In this document: piece after piece, positions 9,888 to 19,004 of the stretch
Layout: every line of letters begins with the position of its first letter
Numbering within the stretch: the stretch's first letter is position 1
From: Pilasporangium apinafurcum
Taxonomy: Eukaryota > Oomycota > Peronosporomycetes > Pythiales > Pythiaceae
Assembly (NCBI GenBank): GCA_001600495.1
Contig: BCKE01000053.1
Coordinates: forward strand, 163,006-215,183
Direction of reading: 5' to 3'
Length of the DNA: 52,178 nucleotides
Notes under the pieces: generated by a model
Seen by the model: only the letters and a program-made list of their open reading frames with translations
What the model was told of the DNA's origin: nothing
The model's database searches: none
Made by a program: the position numbers and the translations under genes

Positions 9888-9992
9888 GGTGATAAACGAC
9901 CTCACTGGTATGATTCCGGAAACGGATGAGTGTAGCCTTTATTCCCCAGGTTTTCTATACCACGGATGGTACAATGATGTGGGGAATAAAGG
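9885..9992 (+). ncRNA. stem-loops at the 3' end of the Fanzor1 remnant (candidate omega RNA/element end)
   Basis: Two perfect inverted repeats are visible. TGAGGT (9885-9890, overlapping the stop codon) pairs with ACCTCA (9899-9904). CCTTTATTCCCCA (9936-9948) pairs over 13 bp with TGGGGAATAAAGG (9980-9992), and inside its loop TACC (9958-9961) can pair with GGTA (9968-9971). In TnpB and Fanzor systems the guide RNA scaffold overlaps the 3' end of the ORF and runs to the element end, so the position fits. Transcription is not shown, and the long stem could instead be a transposon terminus. Confidence 0.4.
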
Positions 9993-10169
9993 TAACAGTG
10001 ACGTTCTGTTTTGCAATTCATAAAGAGTTTCTTCGATGAGCAATTGGAGGTGATCATATGAACGTGCACTGAAATGCCCGTTGGATCGATATCATTTATG
10101 TTCATGGGAATTAACTAAAAGGAAAAAAAAAGAAAATATATACTCATATGATGCACGTCAACATCTTCC

Positions 10170-11540
10170 TTACGCGACAGCCTCTGCCTTTTCTTCCGTG
10201 GGCTTTGGTGCGTCTTCAGCGGTCTCTGCTGACTTGAGTTCTTCTCCATCTTTTGTTTCCGTCACCGTTTCTTCTTTTGCTTTGGTAGTTTCTGACTGAT
10301 TTTCCTCAGTCGATCCAGGTTTCTGTGCCAAGAGGAACTTGATGTCCTCTTCAAACGATAATGGCAGGTCCTTGGGAGCAAATCGCTTGTAAGGTTGACC
10401 ATTCCGATCGATCAAGAACTTGGTAAAGTTCCACTTCACAAAGTTGCCAAACGATCCTGGAAGCTTCGCCTTGAGATACGTGAATACTGGACGAGCATCC
10501 GCGCCATTGACGTCATGCTTCTCGAAGAACGGGTACGTGGCATTGTATTTCTTGACAAACTCCATGATTTCTTCATGGGTGCCTGGTTCTTGACGCGCAA
10601 ACTGATTGCATGGGAACGCAAGCACCTCAAACCCTTCGTCCTTGTATTTTTCATACAACTGTGTCAGTTCTGGGTAATTCGTTGGTGTCAAGCCGCAAAG
10701 ACTCGAAACATTGACGACTAAGACCACTTTGCCCTTATATTTTTCCATCGAGATTTCGTTGCCTTGCATGTCAAAGTCCTTGAGCTCATAGAACGACTCG
10801 ACAGATTCCACATTGACATTGAAGGCTTCACGGTAGGTAGCACCGGCATTGATAATCGAGTTGAGCCACTCGTCCTGCTTCTCCTTCGTGGCCGTGCCAA
10901 TCACCACTGCAGCGGTCTCGTTCGACACTTTAATACCAAACTGAATCGAATCATCAAACTGTACCGATGCATTCGCAAGCGGAAACTTATCAGAAACGTT
11001 GAGCGCGTGGTCTGAGTCAAAGAAGTAAAGTATTTTATCCTGGTCATTTGCCACCACGTATGCTTCTTTCACCGAAGTACCAAAGAGCGACTTGTGTGCT
11101 TTGTTTAAGGTACCGGCCTGGATCGCGCCCTCACGTACCGACCAGACAGAAACGTCGTTCGGGCGGTTCGCGAGTTTGCTGTCGGTGGGTACAAATAACG
11201 CCTTTGGTCCAGCGAATTGCTCGAGTTTCGTAGCGTTTTCGGTGTCTTTTTCGCGGTAGAGCGCTAGGAAACCGCTCAACACAAGACCATCGACGATAGT
11301 GAGTGCCTGCTCCTGTGTGGCATCGGCATTATTGGCAACGAGGTTCTCATGGACTTTGGCGACGAGCGCATCACTCTTGATGCCGACGACGGACTTGACA
11401 AGGTTGGCGGTTTCAGAACCAAACGCTTTGCTCTCGACGAGTAAATTGCTGATGGTTTTCACTTGCTCCTGGATATCTTCAGGAAGCTTCTTGAATTGCT
11501 GAAACCGTGCAAACACGCGACCTTCTAATGCGCTACTCAT
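10170..11540 (-). CDS. glutathione peroxidase-like protein with acidic C-terminal tail
   Basis: A 456-residue protein starting MSSALEGRVFARFQQF. N-terminal module 1-245, including VVGIKSDALV, DEP-like ALTIVDGLVLSGFLALY and a PH-like domain (GAIQAGTLNK). GPX domain about 246-405 with NVSSLCGLT (Cys near 281), FPCNQF and WNFTKF, so the catalytic tetrad is complete. The region where sister proteins have YNCTFPFF reads YNATYPFF, so the candidate resolving Cys is absent; the CNQF Cys or another thiol would be needed. The last 50 residues are Glu/Lys/Thr-rich and look disordered. Nearest relatives are the genes at 12327 and 16506. Confidence 0.9.
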   Translation of the reverse strand: MSSALEGRVFARFQQFKKLPEDIQEQVKTISNLLVESKAFGSETANLVKSVVGIKSDALVAKVHENLVANNADATQEQALTIVDGLVLSGFLALYREKDTENATKLEQFAGPKALFVPTDSKLANRPNDVSVWSVREGAIQAGTLNKAHKSLFGTSVKEAYVVANDQDKILYFFDSDHALNVSDKFPLANASVQFDDSIQFGIKVSNETAAVVIGTATKEKQDEWLNSIINAGATYREAFNVNVESVESFYELKDFDMQGNEISMEKYKGKVVLVVNVSSLCGLTPTNYPELTQLYEKYKDEGFEVLAFPCNQFARQEPGTHEEIMEFVKKYNATYPFFEKHDVNGADARPVFTYLKAKLPGSFGNFVKWNFTKFLIDRNGQPYKRFAPKDLPLSFEEDIKFLLAQKPGSTEENQSETTKAKEETVTETKDGEELKSAETAEDAPKPTEEKAEAVA

Positions 11541-12128
11541 GATGTCTGGAACCTGAATGGATGTTTCGATCGGTAAAAATTGGAGAATGAGATATTCTTG
11601 TGTGCAAAAAACACAAGAGCAGGTAAGAGGATGGGATTGGTTTTGTCAACAGATCAAGTGATGATCGAGAAAAATCGAAGTCACGCGAAATCGGTGGGAG
11701 GAGCTCTTTGGATCGGTAAACAGAACTGCATGGCGTCAACATTGCGCTGCCATCCGTCCAGTGAAAGAAATATTAATTCAGTACTATTTGTAAAGTATAG
11801 CTCAATTATCATCAAACATATTAACCAAAACAACTGAATTAAGATAAATAATGCAAAGAAAGTGCAGTATTCGGATCAAAGGTGAGCTTATACTGTTCTG
11901 CGAGATTTGTCTGTTTCTTTTCTCTGGGACAAGGGCACATCCATCCATCAACGGCTGCATTGCCACGTTGGCTGAGCATATCGCAATTGCCGCCACCATG
12001 GAAGACCAATGATCAACTTAGATACCTCTGACGTTCGACTGACATCGTCGCATGAGGAAACTGACGCATGTCATTCTTCAATACGTGAAGGTAGCACGTT
12101 TATATTGCAGTGAACCTTTCACGCTTTC

Positions 12129-12267
12129 ACACTGTTGAAGATTTCAAGACTGCCATCGGCAGACAGTGCTGTTACGTCGACAGCATAGAAGCATAACTTA
12201 CACTGGGCTGAGATGCCCGAACATTGTTTTTTAGGACCCCCAAGGCATTTGAAATCTTCAACGGTGT
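12129..12267. repeat. short inverted-repeat element
   Basis: ACACTGTTGAAGATTTCAA (12129-12147) pairs with TTGAAATCTTCAACGGTGT (12249-12267) with one mismatch over 19 bp, and the flanks extend the pairing loosely (CTTTC/GAAAG). The 100-bp interior holds further small stems, for example GCTGT/ACAGC (12169-12185) and CTGCC/GGCAG (12150-12162). It lies just downstream of the GPX gene ending at 12327. It may be a small inverted-repeat transposon relic or a structured RNA; no target-site duplication was identified. Confidence 0.45.
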
Positions 12268-12326
12268 AAGAAAGGCAAGTATATTCATGTAGGCCGTCCG
12301 CTAGCAGTAGTATAGCCTTTCTCTCT

Positions 12327-13547
12327 TTAAAGGGATGATGGTTTCTGCTGAATAAGGATTTTGATGTCTTCTTCAAATGAGAACGGCAAATCTTTCGGAG
12401 CGTACCGCTTGTAAGGTTGACCATTCCGATCGATCAAGAACTTGGTAAAGTTCCACTTCACAAAGTTGCCAAACGATCCTGGAAGCTTCGCCTTCAGATA
12501 CGTGAATACTGGACGAGCATCCGCGCCATTGACGTCATGCTTCTCGAAGAATGGAAACGTGCATTTGTACTGCTTCACAAACTCCATGATTTCTTCATGT
12601 GTGCCAGGCTCTTGGTTATTGAATTGGTTGCATGGGAATGCCAGGATCTGCAGTCCTTGGTCACGGTATTTCTCATCGAGTTGCGTCAGTTCTGGATAAT
12701 TTGTCGGGGTCAATCCGCACAAGCTCGAGACGTTCACGACCAAAATCACTTTACCCTTGTACTTTTCCATCGATACTTCGTTACCTTGCATATCGTAGTC
12801 CTTTAGCTCGTAAAACGACTTGATCTTTTCGATATCGAGATTAAATGCCTCGCGATAAGTTGCACCAGCATTAATAATTGAATTGAGCCATTCGTTTTGC
12901 TTGTCCTTGGACGATGCTCCGACTACAACCGCTTTTAGAGCAGATGCAACCTTGATACCGTGCTGAATCGAGTCATCAAATTCCACGGACGCATTTGACA
13001 GTTTCACTTCCTCCGACATATTAAGGGCATAATCAGAATCGAAGAAATAAAGCGTCTTGAGCTTATCGTTTGCGATCACATATGAATCATGGGTCGATGT
13101 ACCAAATAATGACTTGGATACCTTCTTTAAGACGCCTGCCTGAATTGCTCCATCCATAACCGACCAGACTGAAACATCTCCAGTACGGCCAGCGAGCTTG
13201 CTATCTGTAGGAACAAATAACGCTTTTGGAGTGGCAAAGTTTCCCAATTTCATCGCATTCTCAACGGCACTTTCATGGTATGGTGCCAAGAAACCACTCA
13301 ACACCAATCCATCGGCGAGTGTCTCGGCGCTTGCGTTGGGGTTTCTTGCGTGTTGGCGGATGGAGTCGAGTAGTTTTTCGCTCTGGATACCGACGACTGA
13401 CTTGAGCAATGACACTGATTCCGGTCCAAACGCCTTGCTTGCCACTAGTGAATCAGTGAGTGCCGCAACCTGCGCTTGTACATCAGAAGGAAGCTTTTGA
13501 TATTGGCGGAGACGATCGAATACGCGGCCTTGGAGTGGAGAACTCAT
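12327..13547 (-). CDS. glutathione peroxidase-like protein with DEP/PH-like N-terminus
   Basis: A 406-residue protein. Start taken at MSSPLQGRVFDRL (ATG 13545-13547); an ATG 16 codons upstream is in frame. N-terminal module 1-240 (VVGIQSEKLL, a DGLVLSGFLAPY stretch, PH-like GAIQAGVLKK), then GPX with NVSSLCGLT (Cys near 276), FPCNQF, WNFTKF and a second Cys in YKCTFPFF. It ends soon after the fold (ILIQQKPSSL), without the tails of its relatives. The stretch 12361-12821 is identical to 17253-17713 in the opposite-strand paralogue, so the C-terminal domain was recently copied from one gene to the other. Confidence 0.9.
   Translation of the reverse strand: MSSPLQGRVFDRLRQYQKLPSDVQAQVAALTDSLVASKAFGPESVSLLKSVVGIQSEKLLDSIRQHARNPNASAETLADGLVLSGFLAPYHESAVENAMKLGNFATPKALFVPTDSKLAGRTGDVSVWSVMDGAIQAGVLKKVSKSLFGTSTHDSYVIANDKLKTLYFFDSDYALNMSEEVKLSNASVEFDDSIQHGIKVASALKAVVVGASSKDKQNEWLNSIINAGATYREAFNLDIEKIKSFYELKDYDMQGNEVSMEKYKGKVILVVNVSSLCGLTPTNYPELTQLDEKYRDQGLQILAFPCNQFNNQEPGTHEEIMEFVKQYKCTFPFFEKHDVNGADARPVFTYLKAKLPGSFGNFVKWNFTKFLIDRNGQPYKRYAPKDLPFSFEEDIKILIQQKPSSL
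12361..12821. repeat. 461-bp gene-conversion tract, copy A (inverted to copy B)
   Basis: Reading the reverse complement of this interval against 17253-17713 I find no difference. Divergence begins abruptly on both sides: at one edge ATCAAAATCCTT in this copy against ATCAAGAAACTC in the other, at the other edge AAGATCAAGTCG against TCTGTGAAGTCG. Both edges lie inside coding sequence, and third codon positions are identical too, which points to recent conversion, not selection on the protein. Confidence 0.9.
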
Positions 13548-14625
13548 GGGATGGCGATCAAGCGAATGGGCGCATTTGTAAAAGATATCGCTCAAAATTA
13601 TTAGTACTATATAAAATCAGTACATTTTAATTGAGACTCCTAATTGCAAAAAAAACTCCGTATTTAGAGTTTTATATACTGAAGTAGTAACTTAAGTAAT
13701 GATATTTGATAATATAGACAAATGTACACGATTGGTTGATAATACTGAAATATATAAAATAACGTGACATAATTGGTAATAAAAAATATTTTACTGATAT
13801 ACCGATCCGAATTCTATTTGGCCAATCCGATATGAAGGAAGGACATGGTGTACTCGCTCATGATAGAAATCGTGTGTAATTGTGAGATTAGTACCGCCAA
13901 CAGATATACACAGTGTCGTGTGTGTCTGTATGTCCGCTTTGAACAAAAAAGACCGCACTTGAGTGTGATGAGAGTCTAAATAAACAACAAAAAAAGAAGC
14001 TTGCTGCTCAAGGCTCCATTTGCATTTGGGGTTTGCGTCAAAAATCCACTTACAGCCGTAATCAAGTCTAGATCCTTCACAAATACTCATGAAATGTGCA
14101 CTGGAAATGGGTTGGGAAGATGCCCAGATTCAAAGACACCATCAACAGTAGTCACCTACGGTATCTGCTTTCCCTCATGCTATAAATCGTATTGTCGAAG
14201 GATATCTGATTCCATAAACTGGCCATTCCTCCCCTCCCCTAACCTAATATTATCCAATAATAAATTATTTTAATGTTATTTTTCACCAATCAAAAGCTAC
14301 AATACCTAAAGCCCATCTGGCAAACGTGTTACTTGAGGAAGTGCACGGTTGAATTTCCGCGAAAGAGAACCGACATCACCACCCGTTCCATCTCTCACTC
14401 TCTTGCGCGAGCAGATCATTCTTATCTGCCACTAGATCAGCGTTACGAACAAATTGGACCTTCCACACAGCCATTTCAGGTCGCGACATAGGCATTTTCG
14501 TATAGTCAGTCCTCCCTCTTTCGCCCATGCATGTGACAGTTGGCATAAGAGAAGGAAGAGTGAATAGGCGACCATCGCGGCTACTATTAATAAGTCGCTC
14601 ATCTGTGGCGACTCTTTGGGTTTGG
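13548..14625. other. AT-rich intergenic stretch
   Basis: About 1.1 kb between the minus-strand GPX gene and the plus-strand FN3/FYVE-like gene. 13590-13800 and 14230-14280 are strongly AT-rich. No coding sequence, tRNA or clear repeat was recognised. It probably holds the divergent promoters of both genes. Confidence 0.5.
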
Positions 14626-16048
14626 ATGGCTACGCTGTTGAGCACGACGACGAGTGTCGATGCACTCGCTGTACCCTCATTAGGTGAGTGTATGCATGCT
14701 CATTGATGATTATCACACGCTGAGAGTGTAATACCCACACTAATGAAACGTCCCTTTTCATCTTTCTTTAATGATTATAGGTGGCTTGACAAAAACAGCG
14801 TGGACGTGGTTGACATGGTCGTCCTGGGAAGATGAAGACAAGTCTTTGAATGCCAAGGCCGACTTTGTGCCGATGCCGCTTGCTTTAGAAGGGGAAGAAT
14901 TCGTGCGAACGTGTGCGTAGCTGCTCGCTTCAGAGGTGGTGTTCAGAGATGCCAGTTATTAACCAAGTTATTTTTTTATCCCTTGTCGATTAGATCCATC
15001 ATATCCACATTCTCCAGTGCTTGTCGCAGCGGCAACGTGTCAGAACGTCGTGCTTCGCTGGAAAAGTTTTGAAGACAATGCCTGGCCAATTGATCAATAC
15101 TTAATCCAGCGTTTTCCAGATTACAATCATCACAAACAATGGTCAACTATCTTGGAGTCAAACACGTCCGACGTCGTCGACTCAAGCGTGACCATGGGGA
15201 ACGCTTACAGCTACCGCATTCAGGCGTTCAGTCACAACGTCTCGAGTGCCTACGCGTACTATTCCGTGAATCTCAACCACCCATTTTGTGAAGGCTCGTT
15301 TTTCCCAGCCATTCCAGATCTCAGCCATGATGCGATCCGCACGTTGTGCCTCATTTGCTCCTGCTTCCTCACAGTCTACGGACTTATGCGTGCAAACGTC
15401 ACGCGCGTCCAAGGCACTCGTTCACGCAGCCACCGGCTGAAAAAGATCCGGAAATCAGCTTCTGAAGGTGCAGAAGTGTCGTTCTCCTCGAAACGAACGT
15501 CACGCTCGTCGTCAGCTGCGTCGGGAAGTTCACCGCCGCCATCTATCGTGGCTGATCAACCGTATCAGGACAGTAGCGTGTTTGATTCCAGCAGTACTAA
15601 TCGTGAAAGCATTCTGTCACGTGATGGCTACCAACCTCGCCGATCCAGTTACGCTGGGACGGCACCATCGACAGCTCAGGAGAAAGCAGTGAGCTGCCAG
15701 AACTGCCAAAAGAAGTTCGGGATCTTCCGTCGACGGCATATATGCGATGTCTGCCACGCTGTCACATTGTGTCGAAAATGTGGTTTTCAGACTCCTGTGG
15801 ATGGAGAAGGCGGACTGGCTGATGCAACTTCTCCAACTGCACCATCTCCTGCTGTAGCAATGGAGAGTCGAATGTCAACCGTAGTATCCACGCCACACAC
15901 CAGTCACAGCAGGCGCCGCAGTCACAGTTCGGGCACGATGCATCGCAAGGTGAAGATCCGTACGATTTGCCGTGGCTGCTGTGACGAAGTGTATCGATAT
16001 TCTACGGCGCCGGGCGTGCGGCCGTCGTACATCCCGTCGCATAATTAG
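14626..16048 (+). CDS. fibronectin III / FYVE-like zinc-finger membrane protein, three exons
   Basis: Exons 14626-14683, 14781-14912 and 14994-16048 join in frame to 414 residues; introns are 97 and 81 bp with GT-AG ends. Residues about 60-165 resemble a fibronectin type III domain (VLVAAATCQNVVLRWKSF ... YSYRIQAF). A hydrophobic segment follows (IRTLCLICSCFLTVYGLM), then a Ser/Arg-rich linker and a FYVE-like zinc cluster: CQNCQKKFG, RRRHICDVCHAVTLCRKC, and a final IRTICRGCC after a long Ser-rich insert. The eight-Cys order fits FYVE-type fingers, which bind PI3P, but the basic core (RRRHICDVC) is only similar to the consensus R(R/K)HHCRxCG. Likely a membrane-anchored endosomal protein (inference). 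Confidence 0.8.
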
Positions 16049-16505
16049 CTCACACTTTCTGTGTGTATGTAACGATATGGAAAAAAAAAAATGAAGAAAA
16101 ACAAAAATGAAAGCGTGTACTAACAGCATGAATGGCGATGACAACTAGCACTGGCGTGAAGAAAAAAAGGAAAACGAATCAATTTCTCGGCGGCACATCG
16201 GCATGGCGACGAGTTAAAGGGAGTTTTTGTATGAAAAAAGCTATCGTGGGTGATCTCGTAGAGAAGAGATGACTGGGTGAATGGATAAATAAAAAAAATC
16301 AAACTATTTTCCACACAGATCGTAGCCACATTTAGGTTACAACAACTTTCGTCTACACCCCATATTTATACTAGAGTTTGTATGCTTAACATTCACACAC
16401 ATTAACATCCGTTTGTAAGTTACTTCAACTTGTGTCTCTTCGAAAGATCGTTATTCTTCAAGCGGACGACCCAAACACAAAGCAGAAGAAAAGCAAATTT
16501 GTTCC
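16049..16505. other. intergenic, nothing recognised
   Basis: A 457-bp gap between two plus-strand genes with short A-runs after the upstream stop. The last 100 bases presumably carry the promoter and leader of the GPX gene that starts at 16506. No coding sequence or repeat seen. Confidence 0.4.
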
Positions 16506-17909
16506 ATGACTGCGTGCGCAGGACGTGTGTTTGACCGCTGGAGGCAATTCGAGACACTTCCAGAGGATGTGAAGACTACTGTGACGAGTATAAAAGAATA
16601 TCTGGCGACGAAAGACGTTCAAACCGAAGTGTTCACAACAAAACGAGGTACGAACAAAGTGAAACCAATCACGACTGCGCCGGGCAGTGCAGTGCTAGCT
16701 GCTATTAAGAAGAAATTGGAGGAAAGTGGTACGAGTGACACGTCGCCAGAGAATGTGAAGAAAGTGGCCGATGGGCTGGTGCTGAGTGGCGTGTTGACAC
16801 CACAAAACGACGTTACGGTGCTAGAGGGGTTTGCATTTGAGACAACCACTTTCATCGCTGTGGACCCGCTGCTGACAGGAGATGCGACAGCAAAATCGGT
16901 ATGGAGTATGCGTGAAGGAGCGATCCAGGCGGGGATGCTGAAGCGTAAACGTTCGGGTTTCTTCGCGAAATTGACGGCCAAACCCCAGGTGTATGTAGTG
17001 TGCCATGAACCTACCAAATCTGTATACATATATGAGTCAGAGGTCAGCCGATTCCCACTTAATACGGTGGATGTGTCATCCGGGACAGTGGAGTTTGATG
17101 GATCCGTGCAACATGGAATTAAGCTCTCGAATTCAAGTGTGACAGAAGTTTTTACTGCTGTGTCAAAGGAAAAACAGGAAGAGTGGCTCAATTCGTTCAT
17201 TAATACCGGTGCCAAATACCGCGAGGCGTTCAACTTGGCCTCAGAGTCTGTGAAGTCGTTTTACGAGCTAAAGGACTACGATATGCAAGGTAACGAAGTA
17301 TCGATGGAAAAGTACAAGGGTAAAGTGATTTTGGTCGTGAACGTCTCGAGCTTGTGCGGATTGACCCCGACAAATTATCCAGAACTGACGCAACTCGATG
17401 AGAAATACCGTGACCAAGGACTGCAGATCCTGGCATTCCCATGCAACCAATTCAATAACCAAGAGCCTGGCACACATGAAGAAATCATGGAGTTTGTGAA
17501 GCAGTACAAATGCACGTTTCCATTCTTCGAGAAGCATGACGTCAATGGCGCGGATGCTCGTCCAGTATTCACGTATCTGAAGGCGAAGCTTCCAGGATCG
17601 TTTGGCAACTTTGTGAAGTGGAACTTTACCAAGTTCTTGATCGATCGGAATGGTCAACCTTACAAGCGGTACGCTCCGAAAGATTTGCCGTTCTCATTTG
17701 AAGAAGACATCAAGAAACTCATTGAGCAACCAGTGACATCCAGTGAGCCCACAATAGCGGCAGCCACAGAAGCTCCGGTTTCTGCGGAGAAAGTACATGT
17801 AGATGTGGCAGCTACCGAGCAAGTTGACTCAAAAGCTGAAGAAAAAGAAGCTGTTGCTGTATCTGAAAATGAAACCACAGCGGCTTCACAGGATAATGCT
17901 GGCGACTGA
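16506..17909 (+). CDS. glutathione peroxidase-like protein with acidic Ala-rich tail
   Basis: A 467-residue protein starting MTACAGRVFDRW, and the only plus-strand member of the cluster. The N-terminal module (1-240) is the most divergent among the active copies, yet the DEP-like (VADGLVLSGVLTP) and PH-like (GAIQAGMLKRKRSGFF) parts are clear. GPX domain with NVSSLCGLT (Cys near 282), FPCNQF, WNFTKF and YKCTFPFF. The tail after residue 405 is rich in Ala, Glu and Thr. The catalytic exon segment 17253-17713 is identical to that of 12327-13547 while the N-terminal halves differ strongly, so the two halves of the gene have different histories. Confidence 0.9.
   Translation: MTACAGRVFDRWRQFETLPEDVKTTVTSIKEYLATKDVQTEVFTTKRGTNKVKPITTAPGSAVLAAIKKKLEESGTSDTSPENVKKVADGLVLSGVLTPQNDVTVLEGFAFETTTFIAVDPLLTGDATAKSVWSMREGAIQAGMLKRKRSGFFAKLTAKPQVYVVCHEPTKSVYIYESEVSRFPLNTVDVSSGTVEFDGSVQHGIKLSNSSVTEVFTAVSKEKQEEWLNSFINTGAKYREAFNLASESVKSFYELKDYDMQGNEVSMEKYKGKVILVVNVSSLCGLTPTNYPELTQLDEKYRDQGLQILAFPCNQFNNQEPGTHEEIMEFVKQYKCTFPFFEKHDVNGADARPVFTYLKAKLPGSFGNFVKWNFTKFLIDRNGQPYKRYAPKDLPFSFEEDIKKLIEQPVTSSEPTIAAATEAPVSAEKVHVDVAATEQVDSKAEEKEAVAVSENETTAASQDNAGD
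17253..17713. repeat. 461-bp gene-conversion tract, copy B
   Basis: Base-for-base identical to the reverse complement of 12361-12821. It covers the whole catalytic GPX core, from the Phe-Tyr-Glu-Leu strand to the Phe-Glu-Glu-Asp-Ile helix. The two copies are 4.4 kb apart in opposite orientation. Confidence 0.9.
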
Positions 17910-18163
17910 GTTGCGTTAGCTTGAGCGGAAAATGACGAAAGTAACGAAACAGTCCTTGTAAGCTACATTCTATCCACGATGGACAAACGCATCATGACGG
18001 TTTCCGCTTTTATGTATACGTGCAATTCAATAATATGAATAGTGAATTTTTTCTTCATATCCAGCTCCTGAGCTAAACCATAATAGGACGTTTACTTCTC
18101 GAACTGGCTCACACTTGGTCATTAATAAATCGCTTCGACACCAACAGCATTTCAATGAATACA

Positions 18164-18694
18164 TCATGAACTCGTAAAGTCATTTTCTTTCTTCTCTTCC
18201 GCTCTGATGTTCTGCGCGAACAACGGCTTTGGACACTCAATGCGTTGCAAAGAAGCATCGATACATTGTGATGTGTAAAAATTGCAATAGCCGAAATAGA
18301 CATTCCCATCCGAGCCACACAAGTAAATGCCGACTTCGCTACATCCAATTTTCTTCTTGCATGTATTTGGACAATAGTAACCATTCCAGGTGGTTACTTG
18401 CGTGAGTGTACTGTTATGACACTGTGCATTCGCAAACAGACACTCGTTGAAGTAAATTTTTCCATCAGACCCACAAACGTTGGTGTCGTCAGGATCAATG
18501 GGACAATTTTGGAGACAGTCTGCTGCAGTCAAGCCCGTTGTCATTGTTTCTTCTTGTACCACTTGAGTGCGTTCATAGCCTCCATATAATGGCTGAGTAT
18601 CTTCACCCTGGAGAAACACAAGAACGGTCGTGCAAAATGCACATATTACAGCAATCGTGATGACCTGTCCGCTAGATTGACGCAGATCTCTCAT
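18164..18694 (-). CDS. Kazal-like protein with two Kazal domains and an N-terminal hydrophobic segment
   Basis: At least 176 residues from the ATG at 18692-18694. The frame is open 13 codons further, to a likely splice acceptor (TTGATTGCAG on the minus strand), so a short first exon may be missing from this model. Residues 9-27 (VITIAVICAFCTTVLVFL) form a signal peptide or signal anchor. Two Kazal-type cores follow: VCGSDGKIYFNECLFANAQC and LCGSDGNVYFGYCNFYTSQC, each with flanking Cys residues. Kazal domains inhibit serine proteases, and secreted versions are common in oomycetes; an inhibitory role here is inferred. A polar tail ends the protein. Divergent from the acyltransferase gene at 19005. 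Confidence 0.8.
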   Translation of the reverse strand: MRDLRQSSGQVITIAVICAFCTTVLVFLQGEDTQPLYGGYERTQVVQEETMTTGLTAADCLQNCPIDPDDTNVCGSDGKIYFNECLFANAQCHNSTLTQVTTWNGYYCPNTCKKKIGCSEVGIYLCGSDGNVYFGYCNFYTSQCIDASLQRIECPKPLFAQNIRAEEKKENDFTSS

Positions 18695-18864
18695 CGCCTT
18701 CCACTCTGATACTACTTCTTCCGTGCGCTGCAATCAAGCGATAGATGGAAGATGACCAAGTTCTTGTGTGAATGTGTACATCTGATTATTCTCCAATTAT
18801 CTTAAATAGTATCATTGTATTTATTTATTTAGTATAATCATACATTTGGTATCCTCTGATATAT

Positions 18865-18878
18865 ACCGGTCTACCGGT
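18865..18878. promoter_or_regulatory. ACCGGT-type palindromic motif in a divergent promoter
   Basis: ACCGGTCTACCGGT lies in the 310-bp gap between the Kazal gene and the acyltransferase gene. Similar sites occur at 44688-44733 in another divergent gap. A transcription-factor site is possible but unproven. Confidence 0.25.
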
Positions 18879-19004
18879 TCTGTATCCATCTCCCATCTCA
18901 AATCCATGAAGAAAGTGCATTGGACTTGAGCATTCGCATACGTAGCTCTCATCCGTCGCTGCTGTTTATAGATTCGCTGTTCACTTCAGTCACTTGGTGT
19001 TATT

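Noticed and set aside
12417-12806. 129-codon frame antisense to the GPX gene, identical to another at 17268-17657
   Set aside because: It is the shadow of the converted GPX tract. Its identity reflects DNA identity, not a conserved protein.
16619-17233. 204-codon minus-strand frame
   Set aside because: It is antisense to the N-terminal half of a clear GPX gene; no domain is recognisable.
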